Shown: one piece after another, positions 34,174 through 42,536 of the stretch
Layout of the letters: each line of letters opens with the position of its first letter
Numbering within the stretch: position 1 is the first letter of the stretch
Assembly (NCBI GenBank): GCA_030123565.1
Contig: CP126122.1
Span: 248,001-312,000, forward strand
Reading direction: 5' to 3'
DNA length: 64,000 nt
Source: Nitrospira sp.
GTDB lineage: Bacteria; Nitrospirota; Nitrospiria; Nitrospirales; Nitrospiraceae
Position numbers and translations under genes: made by a program
The notes under the pieces: model-generated
Databases searched by the model: none
Told to the model about the DNA's origin: nothing
Seen by the model: only the letters and a program-made list of their open reading frames with translations

Positions 34174-36840
34174 ATGGACCTGATCACGACCCATCTGAAC
34201 GCGGACTTTGACGGGTTGGCCTCGATGGTCGCCGCACGGAAGCTCTATCCCGGAGCGGTACTCGTCTTCCCGGGCGGGGTGCAGAAAGCGGTGCGAAATT
34301 TTCTTGCCGACCATGATGTGGACATCAGCCGGGTCAAGGATGTGGCGCTGGAACGGGTGCGACGGCTGATTCTGGTGGATGTCCAGGAGCCGGAGCGGCT
34401 TGGACCGTTGAAGACGCTCAGTTCTCGATCGGACGTGGAGGTCCATATCTACGACCACCATGAAGTCGATGGCTCGGCAGGAGAACAGGCGCCGTTCCCA
34501 TGGCCGTTAGTGACCCAACGGGATGTACAGCCGGTCGGCGCCACGACCACGTTGCTCGTCGAGCGATTGAAGGAGCGGCAAGTCTCGCTCACGCCCTCCG
34601 AAGCGACCATCCTGGCGCTCGGTCTCTATGAGGAAACAGGATCGCTGGCCTACACCTCCACGACCCCGCGCGATCTGGAAGCGGCGGCCTTCGTGCTGCG
34701 GGCCGGCGCCGATTTGAACCTCGTCGCGGAAACTCTCCGCCATCCGCTGGATCCCGATTTGATCGCGCTGCTGAACGACCTGTTGCAGTCCGGAGAAATC
34801 TATTACCTGGAAGGCCGCAAGATCCTGGTTGCGACGAGCACCTATGACCGCTATACGGGCGATCTTGCCGAGGCGGTTCAGCGGTTGGCGGACTTGCAGG
34901 GACTCGACGCCGTGATCGTGGCCATTTCGCTTGAGGAGAAGGTTCAGATCATCGGCCGGAGCCGGCGGCCTGAAGTCGACGTGGCCTGGATCGCGCGCGA
35001 GTTCGGCGGAGGCGGGCACGCCGTCGCGGCGGCCGCCAGCGTGAAGGGCAAAACGTTGGTGGAAGTCCAGGAGCAACTCAAGAGTCTGCTGACGCAGCGC
35101 TATCGCCCTATCCTGTTGGCCAGGGATGTGATGACGAAACCGGTGAAGTCGATCAGGAGCGATGCCACGGTGGCCGAGGCGGAACGGACGATGACGAGGT
35201 ATGGTGTCAACGTCCTGCCGGTCTTGGACAAGAAGGAGCGATATATCGGGCTCATTTCACGCGAGATCGTCCAGAAAGCTCTGTTTCATCACCTGGAGGA
35301 TCAACGGATCGAGGACCTTGCCAGGACCGATCAGTACAACGCGCAGCCGGACACGCCCTTTCATGACATCGAGGCGCGGATGATCGAACTGAATCAGCGG
35401 TTCGTGCCGGTGTTGTCCGGTTCAAAAATCGTGGGGGTCATCACGCGGACCGATTTGCTTCGCACATTGCACGATGATGTGTTGGCGGCTGCCAGGGGCA
35501 AACCAAAATCGTTGATGGGGCTTGAATCCATGGGCGGCGTGCGACGGCGGGATGTCGGCGGCCTGTTGCGTGACCGGATCCCCCATCCCCTGCAGCATCT
35601 GCTGCGGGCGGCCGGCGAATTGGCGGAACGGCTCGGGTATTCGGCCTATGTCGTCGGCGGATTTGTCCGCGACCTGTTGCTCGGCCTCGACAACCTCGAC
35701 ATCGACCTCGTGGTGGAAGGCGACGGAATTGCGTTCGCGCGCGCCCTGGCCAAGGACAAGGGCGGCCGCGTCAAGGTGCACGAGCGATTCGGAACGGCCG
35801 TGATCCTCTTTCCCGATGGGTTCAAGCTGGATGTGGCGACGGCCCGCACGGAGTATTACGAATACCCGACCGCCCTGCCGACGGTCGAGCAGAGTTCCAT
35901 CAAGAAGGACCTCTACCGGCGGGACTTCACCATCAACACGTTGGCGGTTCGGCTCAATCCCCGCACCTTCGGTCAACTCATCGACTTCTACGGCGGGCAG
36001 CGTGATCTCAAGGAACGGATCATCCGGGTGCTTCACAGTTTGAGCTTCGTGGAGGATCCGACCAGGGTCTTTCGCGCGATTCGTTTTGAATTACGCTTCG
36101 GATTTCGTTTGAGCAAGGAAACGTTGGCGCTCATCAAGGGCGCAGTGAAGATGGAGTTGTTCCATCGGCTGTCCGGCCAACGGTTGCTGGATGAACTGCG
36201 GCTCTTGTTTTCCGAGCGGACGCCGCGGAATGCCGTCCGCCGGCTGGCGGACCTCGACCTCCTACGGTTCATCCATCCGACGCTCGACTGGTCGAGCCGC
36301 TTGGACCGGCGGCTGATCGAGGTGGAAGAGGCGTTGGACTGGTACCGATTTTCCTGTCTCGATCGGACGATCGACCGGTGGCTGGTCTATGCAATGGCGC
36401 TCGTCGAGGTCTTGCCGGATCAGGCGGTCCACGAGGTGCTCGAGCGATTTCCCTTTACGGAAGAGGAGCGAGTCGCGATCACGGCGGCCCGCTTCCTCAC
36501 CCTGCAGGTGTGCCGGCAATTGAACCGCCGTGCGCCCCTCCGACCGTCGGAAACGGTTCGGCTGCTGACCGGCCTCTCGGATGAGACCCTGGTGTTTTTG
36601 CTGGCGAAGAATAAATCGGAATCGGCGAAGCGGCAGCTGTCCACCTACCTCACCACGTACCGCAGCGTGAAACCCTCCTTGACCGGGAAGGAGTTGAAGG
36701 CGTTGGGCGTCACCCCCGGCCCCCTCTATAGGACGATCCTGGCCCGTTTGACTGAGGCGCGGCTGGATGGTGAAGTGAAGAGTGATGCGGAGGAACGGGA
36801 TCTGGCCGAGCGCTTGGTCGAGGAGCGCGGTGTGGGCTAG
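34174..36840 (+). CDS. DHH-CBS-polyA-polymerase-type tRNA nucleotidyltransferase
   Basis: Protein of 888 residues with three modules. Residues 1-310 are a DHH/DHHA1 phosphoesterase-like domain (ITTHLNADFDG, HIYDHHEVD, GGGGHAVAAAA). Residues 318-435 are a CBS pair (RDVMTKPVKSI). From about 470 is a class II nucleotidyltransferase head (YVVGGFVRDLLLG, DIDLVVEG with catalytic carboxylates, then RRDFTINTLAV) with the RNA-binding body and tail. This architecture is known from deep-branching bacteria with split CCA- and A-adding enzymes. Here it is probably the enzyme that adds the terminal A or CCA to tRNA. Which of the two cannot be read from motifs alone. The gene stop overlaps the convergent lipoprotein gene by four bases. 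Confidence 0.9.
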   Translation: MDLITTHLNADFDGLASMVAARKLYPGAVLVFPGGVQKAVRNFLADHDVDISRVKDVALERVRRLILVDVQEPERLGPLKTLSSRSDVEVHIYDHHEVDGSAGEQAPFPWPLVTQRDVQPVGATTTLLVERLKERQVSLTPSEATILALGLYEETGSLAYTSTTPRDLEAAAFVLRAGADLNLVAETLRHPLDPDLIALLNDLLQSGEIYYLEGRKILVATSTYDRYTGDLAEAVQRLADLQGLDAVIVAISLEEKVQIIGRSRRPEVDVAWIAREFGGGGHAVAAAASVKGKTLVEVQEQLKSLLTQRYRPILLARDVMTKPVKSIRSDATVAEAERTMTRYGVNVLPVLDKKERYIGLISREIVQKALFHHLEDQRIEDLARTDQYNAQPDTPFHDIEARMIELNQRFVPVLSGSKIVGVITRTDLLRTLHDDVLAAARGKPKSLMGLESMGGVRRRDVGGLLRDRIPHPLQHLLRAAGELAERLGYSAYVVGGFVRDLLLGLDNLDIDLVVEGDGIAFARALAKDKGGRVKVHERFGTAVILFPDGFKLDVATARTEYYEYPTALPTVEQSSIKKDLYRRDFTINTLAVRLNPRTFGQLIDFYGGQRDLKERIIRVLHSLSFVEDPTRVFRAIRFELRFGFRLSKETLALIKGAVKMELFHRLSGQRLLDELRLLFSERTPRNAVRRLADLDLLRFIHPTLDWSSRLDRRLIEVEEALDWYRFSCLDRTIDRWLVYAMALVEVLPDQAVHEVLERFPFTEEERVAITAARFLTLQVCRQLNRRAPLRPSETVRLLTGLSDETLVFLLAKNKSESAKRQLSTYLTTYRSVKPSLTGKELKALGVTPGPLYRTILARLTEARLDGEVKSDAEERDLAERLVEERGVG

Positions 36841-37460
36841 GGGAAGATCCGCTTGTCGGTCTCGAGCTTGCCGAACACGTCGTTCAGTGCCGCCTGAACC
36901 GATTTGTTGATCGGGCCTTCGTCGTCTTCCCTGGAGCCTCGAGAGACGAGGCCGAATGCCTTGCCGAAGCCGGTGTAGGTCGCGAGGGTCCTCCCACTAT
37001 GGGGGTCTTTCAGGACCGCATCGGTTTTCGCGATGTAGGTGTGGTTAAACTTGAATCCGAGACCGGGATCGATATACAGGAAGATCCGCAACGCCACGAT
37101 CACGTCCGCCCGCCCTCCTTCTACGACCTTGCGGAAGGTCTGACGAGCAGCCACATAGTCAGTGACCGAGGCGGTCCATTCTTGCGCCGAGAGTCCGGGA
37201 ACGGATGTGGCTTGCGTCACCGAGTCTTGCAAATTCGGATTCGCCAGCAGCGTCGCTCCCGGTTCCACCATATGGGCGGCAAGTTCCGTCAATTGCACCT
37301 GTGCGCTGTAGGGGAGCGATGATTTGGTCGGGACAACCGGTGCCGGGTGAAAGGTGAGTTTGGTGCAACCGGTCGCGAGTATGGCTATTCCGGTTACCGT
37401 GCAGATGGCGAGTCGCCTGCAATAGTGGCTTCGATGTGCCATGGATTGATCCGTCGGCAA
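36837..37460 (-). CDS. Lipoprotein of unknown function
   Basis: Protein of 207 residues. The open frame starts with TTG at 37460, with AGAGGA 5-6 bases upstream; ATG at 37442 is the alternative and has no good site. A hydrophobic segment ends in the lipobox LATGC (Cys32). The mature part contains SLPYSAQVQL, a predicted beta sandwich (ALRIFLYIDPG, YIAKTDAVL) and a helical C-terminus, resembling DUF4410-like or CsgG-related lipoprotein domains only loosely. It converges on the tRNA nucleotidyltransferase gene. Confidence 0.65.
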   Translation of the reverse strand: MPTDQSMAHRSHYCRRLAICTVTGIAILATGCTKLTFHPAPVVPTKSSLPYSAQVQLTELAAHMVEPGATLLANPNLQDSVTQATSVPGLSAQEWTASVTDYVAARQTFRKVVEGGRADVIVALRIFLYIDPGLGFKFNHTYIAKTDAVLKDPHSGRTLATYTGFGKAFGLVSRGSREDDEGPINKSVQAALNDVFGKLETDKRIFP

Positions 37461-37740
37461 GTCATTCCTCTTCTCCTTTCACCATACTCTCCGCAGAATG
37501 GTGGTGCAAGCAGACCAAGGTCCTGCTGAGGGCAGGATTGGGATGAACATCGGATCCGGGCTATGCAAGGCGCAGAGCGGCGACGTTTCGATCATCGTAC
37601 GTAAACCGGTGCGTCGCATCGATCGATGGAAACGGTGGCGGAGGTCCCTGATGGTGGAGGCGAAGAAGGAGCGAACCTGATTGCAGACCTGTCAGGAAGC
37701 GGACGGCACAATTCCGCAGAGGAGCAATCGCATGGAAGGG

Positions 37741-37941
37741 TCAAGCCAACGGCTCGACCGGCTCAAGTTCGTCGTGGATTTCGACGGTCCGAGCGTCTTT
37801 TCCCATCGCGGCGAGGATGCCGTCATAGACGATACGAGCCGCGTCGGACCATTTCGGATTGAATGGGCGACCGGTGAAAGCGGCTTCGGCAGCCTTTTTC
37901 TCATCGTGAGTGATCTGTCGAGGAGCGATCATAGTATCCAT
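37741..37941 (-). CDS. Small acidic protein (66 aa), function unknown
   Basis: Hydrophilic protein that starts MDTMIAPRQITHDEKKAAEA and ends in an acidic tail (DELEPVEPLA). No motif known to me. It has a strong promoter whose -10 box lies 7 bases before the ATG and no Shine-Dalgarno, so it should be expressed from a leaderless transcript; ATG at 37932 could also serve. Composition and codon use are protein-like. Confidence 0.62.
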   Translation of the reverse strand: MDTMIAPRQITHDEKKAAEAAFTGRPFNPKWSDAARIVYDGILAAMGKDARTVEIHDELEPVEPLA

Positions 37942-37948
37942 AGGAATA

Positions 37949-37976
37949 ATAATAGATCGCTTCGGGACATTGTCAA
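37949..37976 (-). promoter_or_regulatory. Strong sigma-70 promoter, leaderless gene
   Basis: Minus strand: perfect TTGACA (37976-37971), 16 bases, TATTAT (37954-37949), then 7 bases to the ATG at 37941. Expected transcription start is at or beside the start codon. Confidence 0.65.
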
Positions 37977-38007
37977 GGACTCGACGAAACGACGATGAAC
38001 ACTTCTG

Positions 38008-38994
38008 CTAGAAAAACGAACGGGAGTCCGGAGCGTTGTGCGGCGGCAACAGACGGTCCAGTTCAGCATGGGCCGACCGAAGCAGATCGACGGCCTTGTC
38101 AGGGGTGACGACGGTGAACAAGAGCCTGTCTCCCGGCGCCAACTGTGCAGCGGGCGAACGATCGACTACGATCATCGCGGCGAGTTTCGCATAGCCGCCG
38201 GTCGTGTGGCAGTCCGCCATGAGCAGGATCGGTTGTCGATCAGCCGGCACTTGGATTGCGCCGAAGGTGACGGCATCGGAGATGATATCGGGGGAGGTCC
38301 GGTGTTCCAGCTCCAACCCGCTCAAACGATAACCCATCCGGTCGGATTCTGCCGTCAGGAGATAGGGACTCCGGCAGAGCACCTGCAGCGCGTCTTCGGC
38401 GAAACGATCGGCTTGCGGCCCCGGCACGACCCGCAGGGTCGGTGAGGGGGAATAGCGCGGTCGATGCAACTCGGGAAGCGCATGGCCTACGTATTGTGTC
38501 TCAATCGTTCGTCCCGGTCCCGCCACCAGCCGATCCCACTTCTTGAGCGCCCGGCCTGCGAGACCTCCCATTCCACTGCGGACATGGGTCGACCGGCTGC
38601 CGAGAATCAGCGGGCCGTCGATTCCACCGGCCACGGCGACATAGGCGCGGGCGCCTTGTCGTCGCAGGCCGAACTGCAATCGACTACCGGCCGGCATCGC
38701 GACCACGGTCCACGGAGGGAGCGGGCGGCCGTTGCCGGTCGGCGAGAGGTCTGCGCCGGTGATGGCCACGGCTAGCGCCTGTTCGAACAGCAGTTCAGGT
38801 CCTTGGATCGTGATTTCCAACCCGGCGGCCTCGTCGGGGTTGCCGAGCAGCCGGTTCCCCACTACGAGGGCCCAGCGATCCATCGCGCCGCTCACCGAGA
38901 CGCCGAATCGTCGATAGCCGTACCGCCCCAGATCCTGGATGGTGGTGAACAGACCGGGGCGCAACACGTGGATGATCGGCTGGTTAAGAGACAT
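38008..38994 (-). CDS. pxpC: 5-oxoprolinase subunit C
   Basis: Protein of 328 residues (KipA/biotin-dependent carboxylase-like domain). It begins IHVLRPGLFTTIQDLGRYGYRRFGVSVSG, of which TTIQDLGR and GAMD are the usual hallmarks, and continues with LEITIQGPEL and GGIDGPLILGSRST. With PxpA and PxpB it hydrolyses 5-oxoproline (pyroglutamate) to glutamate using ATP. It is the last gene of a carrier-pxpB-pxpA-pxpC operon and overlaps pxpA by 11 bases. Confidence 0.93.
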   Translation of the reverse strand: MSLNQPIIHVLRPGLFTTIQDLGRYGYRRFGVSVSGAMDRWALVVGNRLLGNPDEAAGLEITIQGPELLFEQALAVAITGADLSPTGNGRPLPPWTVVAMPAGSRLQFGLRRQGARAYVAVAGGIDGPLILGSRSTHVRSGMGGLAGRALKKWDRLVAGPGRTIETQYVGHALPELHRPRYSPSPTLRVVPGPQADRFAEDALQVLCRSPYLLTAESDRMGYRLSGLELEHRTSPDIISDAVTFGAIQVPADRQPILLMADCHTTGGYAKLAAMIVVDRSPAAQLAPGDRLLFTVVTPDKAVDLLRSAHAELDRLLPPHNAPDSRSFF

Positions 38995-39760
38995 GGTCCA
39001 ATCGTCGAACGAGGATTCCTTCCTCGTCGAGCATCCTCCGCAGGGCTTGAGCGAGCTGCAGGGCGCCGGGAGTGTCGCCGTGCAGGCAGAGGGTGTCGAT
39101 GCGCCGGCGCAGCGGAGAACCGTCGACGGCCTGGATCATGTCGTTCCGGATCAATGAGCGTGCGCGTGCCATGACCGTCGATTCATCGTGGATCACGGCA
39201 CCCTCGTGATCACGTGGGACCAGGCGGCCGGCCGGGTCGTAGGTTCGATCGGCAAACCCTTCGGAAGCGACCGCCAGGCCCCACGCTAGTCCGGCGGCGA
39301 GGAGTTCCGACCCGGCCGAACCGACCAGGATCAACCTTCCATCGTTCTGAGCCGTTCCCGCCGCCACGGCCTCGGCGATGGTGCGGTCGCGCGCTGCTAC
39401 ATTGTAGAGTGCCCCGTGTGGTTTGACGTGGGAGAGCCGGACGCCTTCCTCCCGGCAGATCGCCATCAAGGCGCCGACTTGTGACAGGATCAACTCCAGC
39501 ACGAACGAATGGGACAACGGCTGCTCGCGGCGGCCCCGCGTTTCTCGATCCGGCAGCCCCGGGTGTGCGCCGATCGCGAGACCTCGCTGTCGTGCCAGTT
39601 GTACGGTCCGGCGCATCAGCGCGGCGTCTCCTGCATGGACGCCGCAGGCGATATTCACGGAGGTGACGTAGGCCATGAGGCGTGCCTCAAGGTCCAGCTG
39701 CTCCGGCGTCGCGCCTTCTCCGAGATCACAGTTGAGGTCGATGGAACGTCGATCGTTCAT
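38984..39760 (-). CDS. pxpA: 5-oxoprolinase subunit A (LamB/YcsF family)
   Basis: Protein of 258 residues. IDLNCDLGEG at the N-terminus, then SVNIACGVHAGD, GAHPGLPD, HVKPHGALYN and CLHGDTPGA are the family signature, with His and Asp residues that line the active site. It catalyses part of ATP-dependent 5-oxoproline cleavage together with PxpB and PxpC. It overlaps pxpB by ATGA and pxpC by 11 bases, so the three subunits are coupled in translation. Confidence 0.95.
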   Translation of the reverse strand: MNDRRSIDLNCDLGEGATPEQLDLEARLMAYVTSVNIACGVHAGDAALMRRTVQLARQRGLAIGAHPGLPDRETRGRREQPLSHSFVLELILSQVGALMAICREEGVRLSHVKPHGALYNVAARDRTIAEAVAAGTAQNDGRLILVGSAGSELLAAGLAWGLAVASEGFADRTYDPAGRLVPRDHEGAVIHDESTVMARARSLIRNDMIQAVDGSPLRRRIDTLCLHGDTPGALQLAQALRRMLDEEGILVRRLDHVS

Positions 39761-40449
39761 GTTCTGCCGGTGGAAAGGTCTCGGAATTCATCCCCGTCGA
39801 TCGGCACAAATTGCACCTGATCGCCGGGGGCGAGGAGAAAAGGCTTGGGCCTGGTGAGGCTGAACAGCCTGACCGGTGTACGCCCGATGATGCGCCATCC
39901 TCCGGGACTGGCCTGCGGATAAATGCCGGTTTGCATGCCCGCGATGCCCACCGATCCTTCAGCCACCTGTTTGCGCGGTGTCGGCAAACGCGGAGTGGCG
40001 ATGCGGTCCGGTACCGGGCCGAGATAGGGAAATCCCGGACTGAAGCCCAACATGTAGCAACGATAGGTGACGGAGGCATGCAACGTGATGACTTGCTCGG
40101 GGGTGAGTCCGGCCCACGCTGCGACCTCGTTCAGGTCCGGTCCTGCGTCGCCTCCGTAGAAAACGGGAATCCGGTGGGTGGTGGGCCGGTGGGATGGTTC
40201 AGGAATCGCCCCCGTGATCAGCCTGCGCACAAGTTCTGTGACCGTCGCTGCATCGGTGAGGAGCGGGCTGAAATAGATGGTGGCGGAGCGGTAGGTCGGC
40301 ACCACCTCCATGAAGCCGGGAATGGTCGCCCGTTCCACCGCGTCGGCAAAGGCCAAGACCAGCTCGTTGGTACGGAGATCGATGGTCTCGTCGAATTCGA
40401 CGGTCAGGCCTTGTTCGCCGAGCGGCACGATGCGTGGGGTGACCTTCAC
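39757..40449 (-). CDS. pxpB: 5-oxoprolinase subunit B
   Basis: Protein of 230 residues (KipI-like, allophanate hydrolase subunit 1 fold). The GTG at 40449 is chosen because it opens just before the first strand (RIVPLGEQGLTVEF); the longer frame to 40548 reads through the end of the carrier gene. Motifs HRIPVFYGGDAGPDL, CYMLGFSPGFPYLG and GWRIIGRTP are typical. It works with PxpA and PxpC to turn 5-oxoproline into glutamate. It lies 40 bases after the MFS gene. Confidence 0.9.
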   Translation of the reverse strand: MKVTPRIVPLGEQGLTVEFDETIDLRTNELVLAFADAVERATIPGFMEVVPTYRSATIYFSPLLTDAATVTELVRRLITGAIPEPSHRPTTHRIPVFYGGDAGPDLNEVAAWAGLTPEQVITLHASVTYRCYMLGFSPGFPYLGPVPDRIATPRLPTPRKQVAEGSVGIAGMQTGIYPQASPGGWRIIGRTPVRLFSLTRPKPFLLAPGDQVQFVPIDGDEFRDLSTGRT

Positions 40450-40489
40450 GGGTTTCTCGGTTGCAGCCCGAAGATCGAGCCGCTGGTCG

Positions 40490-41770
40490 TCATTCGGGCA
40501 AGGGTTTTCCCTTCGTTTCCTCTGCGAAGGGGAGTACCAGCAGGCCAAGAAGATAAATCACCGCAATGGTGCCGGCTGCCTTGTTGAAGGAGCCGAGCAG
40601 GCCGATCAGCCAGCCGGTGACGAAGGGCGCCATGGAGGCGAGCACGCGGCCTGCGTTGAAGCAGAAGCCGGCGCCGGTCGCCCGCAATCGCGTCGGATAG
40701 AGTTCGGGAAGGTAAATCGGGAAGCCGCTGAAGATGCCGTTGTTGAAGAAGCCGAGAATCGGCAGCAACAGCAGCACGTCCGTATAACTGTGCGGCACCG
40801 AATAGGTGACCGGCAGCATGATCAAGCTTCCCAGACACATGAATGCGAATATGGGGCGGCGTCCGAACCGTTCTGCCAGCGGCCCAAAGCCCAGGTATCC
40901 GAACAAGGCGCCGGCATTCAGTGCCATGATGGCGTAACTCACCTTCTTTGCCAATGTGGCGGCGTCCTGCCCCTGGAGATCGGGCATGGCGCGGACCAGG
41001 GTCGGGGCCCAATTGGTCGCGCCCCAGAGCCCGAACACCGCCACGAAGGCCAAGGTCGAGCCCACCAGGGTGCTTCGGCGTAACGACGGCTGGAACAGCT
41101 CGGTCAGGTGCATGAACGTCACATGGGCCGAGCGCAGGTCACGGTCGTGTGCCTTGACCCATCGTTCCGGCTCCTTCACCCACCAACGGACGAGCAAGGC
41201 CACGAAGGCCGGCAGGACTCCCACGAGAAACAGGGTTCGCCAGCCGTAGTCTTTCAGCAGCAGGTTGAAGGCGGCGGCCAGAAAGAACCCGCCGGCCCAA
41301 GCCGACTGCAGGATGCCGGCGGCCTTGGCGCGTTTGTCTTCAGGCCAGGTCTCGGCCACGATCGCGGCGCCGGCGGCCCACTCCCCGCCGATTCCCAGCG
41401 CCGTGAGAAAGCGGTAGATCGCGAGATGCCACCACTCCTGCGCCAGCGCGGCCATGCCGGTGAAGATGGCGTAAATCAGAATGGTCGCGATCAGGGTTTT
41501 GGTGCGACCGAAGTAGTCGGCCGCCATGCCGAAGCAAATCCCGCCGACGGCCCATCCGATCAGAAAAATCGAAAACACGATGCCGCCGTACCAGCCGATC
41601 TGCTCGGAGGGAACGGTGCCGCCGGAGGCGCCGGTTTGCAGGAGGTCATGCAGGGCCGGATGGAGCACAATCGCATAGATGGTCGCGTCCATGGCGTCGA
41701 ACACCCAGCCGAGCCAGGCCACGAACAGGACCAGCCATTGATACCTCGTCACGCCCTGCGTCCAGGACAA
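40490..41770 (-). CDS. MFS transporter (sugar-acid/sialate:H+ symporter type)
   Basis: Inner-membrane carrier of 426 residues with twelve hydrophobic segments and the MFS loop motif FGMAADYFGRTK between helices 2 and 3, repeated as FGPLAERFGRRP. It is closest in pattern to the metabolite:H+ symporters of the SHS/AAHS groups. TTG at 41770 is preferred because AAGGAG lies 5 bases upstream; the frame opens with another TTG at 41809. As first gene of the pxpBAC operon it probably imports 5-oxoproline or a related organic acid. That substrate is inferred from context only. Confidence 0.88.
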   Translation of the reverse strand: MSWTQGVTRYQWLVLFVAWLGWVFDAMDATIYAIVLHPALHDLLQTGASGGTVPSEQIGWYGGIVFSIFLIGWAVGGICFGMAADYFGRTKTLIATILIYAIFTGMAALAQEWWHLAIYRFLTALGIGGEWAAGAAIVAETWPEDKRAKAAGILQSAWAGGFFLAAAFNLLLKDYGWRTLFLVGVLPAFVALLVRWWVKEPERWVKAHDRDLRSAHVTFMHLTELFQPSLRRSTLVGSTLAFVAVFGLWGATNWAPTLVRAMPDLQGQDAATLAKKVSYAIMALNAGALFGYLGFGPLAERFGRRPIFAFMCLGSLIMLPVTYSVPHSYTDVLLLLPILGFFNNGIFSGFPIYLPELYPTRLRATGAGFCFNAGRVLASMAPFVTGWLIGLLGSFNKAAGTIAVIYLLGLLVLPFAEETKGKPLPE

Positions 41771-41862
41771 GTGCGCTCCTTCCTCTCTGGGCCGATTGAT
41801 GCCGCGCAAGGCTACGGTGGCGAAGGAGGGCTGTCAAGGTGAACGTGGCGCAGCGGGCATGG

Positions 41863-41868
41863 TATAGT
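41863..41868 (+). promoter_or_regulatory. -10-like hexamer 10 nt before the J-domain gene
   Basis: TATAGT, then 10 bases and the ATG. No Shine-Dalgarno. Leaderless or near-leaderless transcript expected. Confidence 0.4.
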
Positions 41869-41878
41869 CGCTTCCAAC

Positions 41879-42517
41879 ATGCCTCGGTTGGATTATTATC
41901 GTGTCCTCGGCGTCTCGCGGGACGTTTCCGACGACGACATCAAGAAAGCCTACCGGAAGCTCGTCTTCCAGCACCATCCCGACCGCAATCCCGACAATGC
42001 CAAGGCGGAAGAAAAGATCCGCGAAATCAATTCTGCCTATGAAGTCTTGGGCGATCCCGAGAGCCGGCGCACCTATGATCGGTTGCATTGGGGCGAAGAG
42101 CCGAGGGCCGAGACGGTGGATCCGTCCTTCATCCTCGACGAGATGGAAAAAAAGCTCTTCGACGAAGGACGGAAGGAAGTCTTCGCCTTGCTCATGAAGA
42201 TGCTGCCGCGGGTGAAGGCGGAACTTGCCGTGATTCGGGAACGGACGGTCGCGCAGCAGGGGTACGATTCGTTCAAGGTTCCGATCGTAGAGAGGCGCGC
42301 GGCGGAAGTCATGGACGAGTTCGTCACGCCCGAAATGGAACAGCGGAAGCAGCGCCTGCTCGAAGTGGCGGTCCAGATGATGCTGTCGCAGAGCGTCGTG
42401 GCGCGAGGGGATGAAGGCGGCATTCGCGCGTTGCGGGGACGGCTGGAGGAGATGTTTCGCAAGGGCCGGGTCAAGGGCTTCGAAGCGGCGCTGGAGTTGC
42501 TTTACGAACGACGATAA
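41879..42517 (+). CDS. DnaJ-domain co-chaperone-like protein
   Basis: Cytoplasmic protein of 212 residues. Residues 1-70 are a J domain with the HPD tripeptide ([10 protein letters not shown]) and the flanking [10 protein letters not shown] and [16 protein letters not shown], so it should stimulate a DnaK. The G/F, zinc and peptide-binding domains of DnaJ are absent. The C-terminal 140 residues are helical and charged without a known domain; it may bring Hsp70 to a specific client. No dnaK is in the window. Confidence 0.88.
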   Translation: MPRLDYYRVLGVSRDVSDDDIKKAYRKLVFQHHPDRNPDNAKAEEKIREINSAYEVLGDPESRRTYDRLHWGEEPRAETVDPSFILDEMEKKLFDEGRKEVFALLMKMLPRVKAELAVIRERTVAQQGYDSFKVPIVERRAAEVMDEFVTPEMEQRKQRLLEVAVQMMLSQSVVARGDEGGIRALRGRLEEMFRKGRVKGFEAALELLYERR

Positions 42518-42536
42518 CGCGAGAAGTGCCGAGTTC

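Noticed and set aside
36768-36793. GTGAAGTGAAGAGTGATG-like stretch near the end of the tRNA nucleotidyltransferase gene, similar to the heptamer family
   Set aside because: The units do not keep a 7-bp phase for more than two copies, so chance purine-rich coding sequence is as likely.
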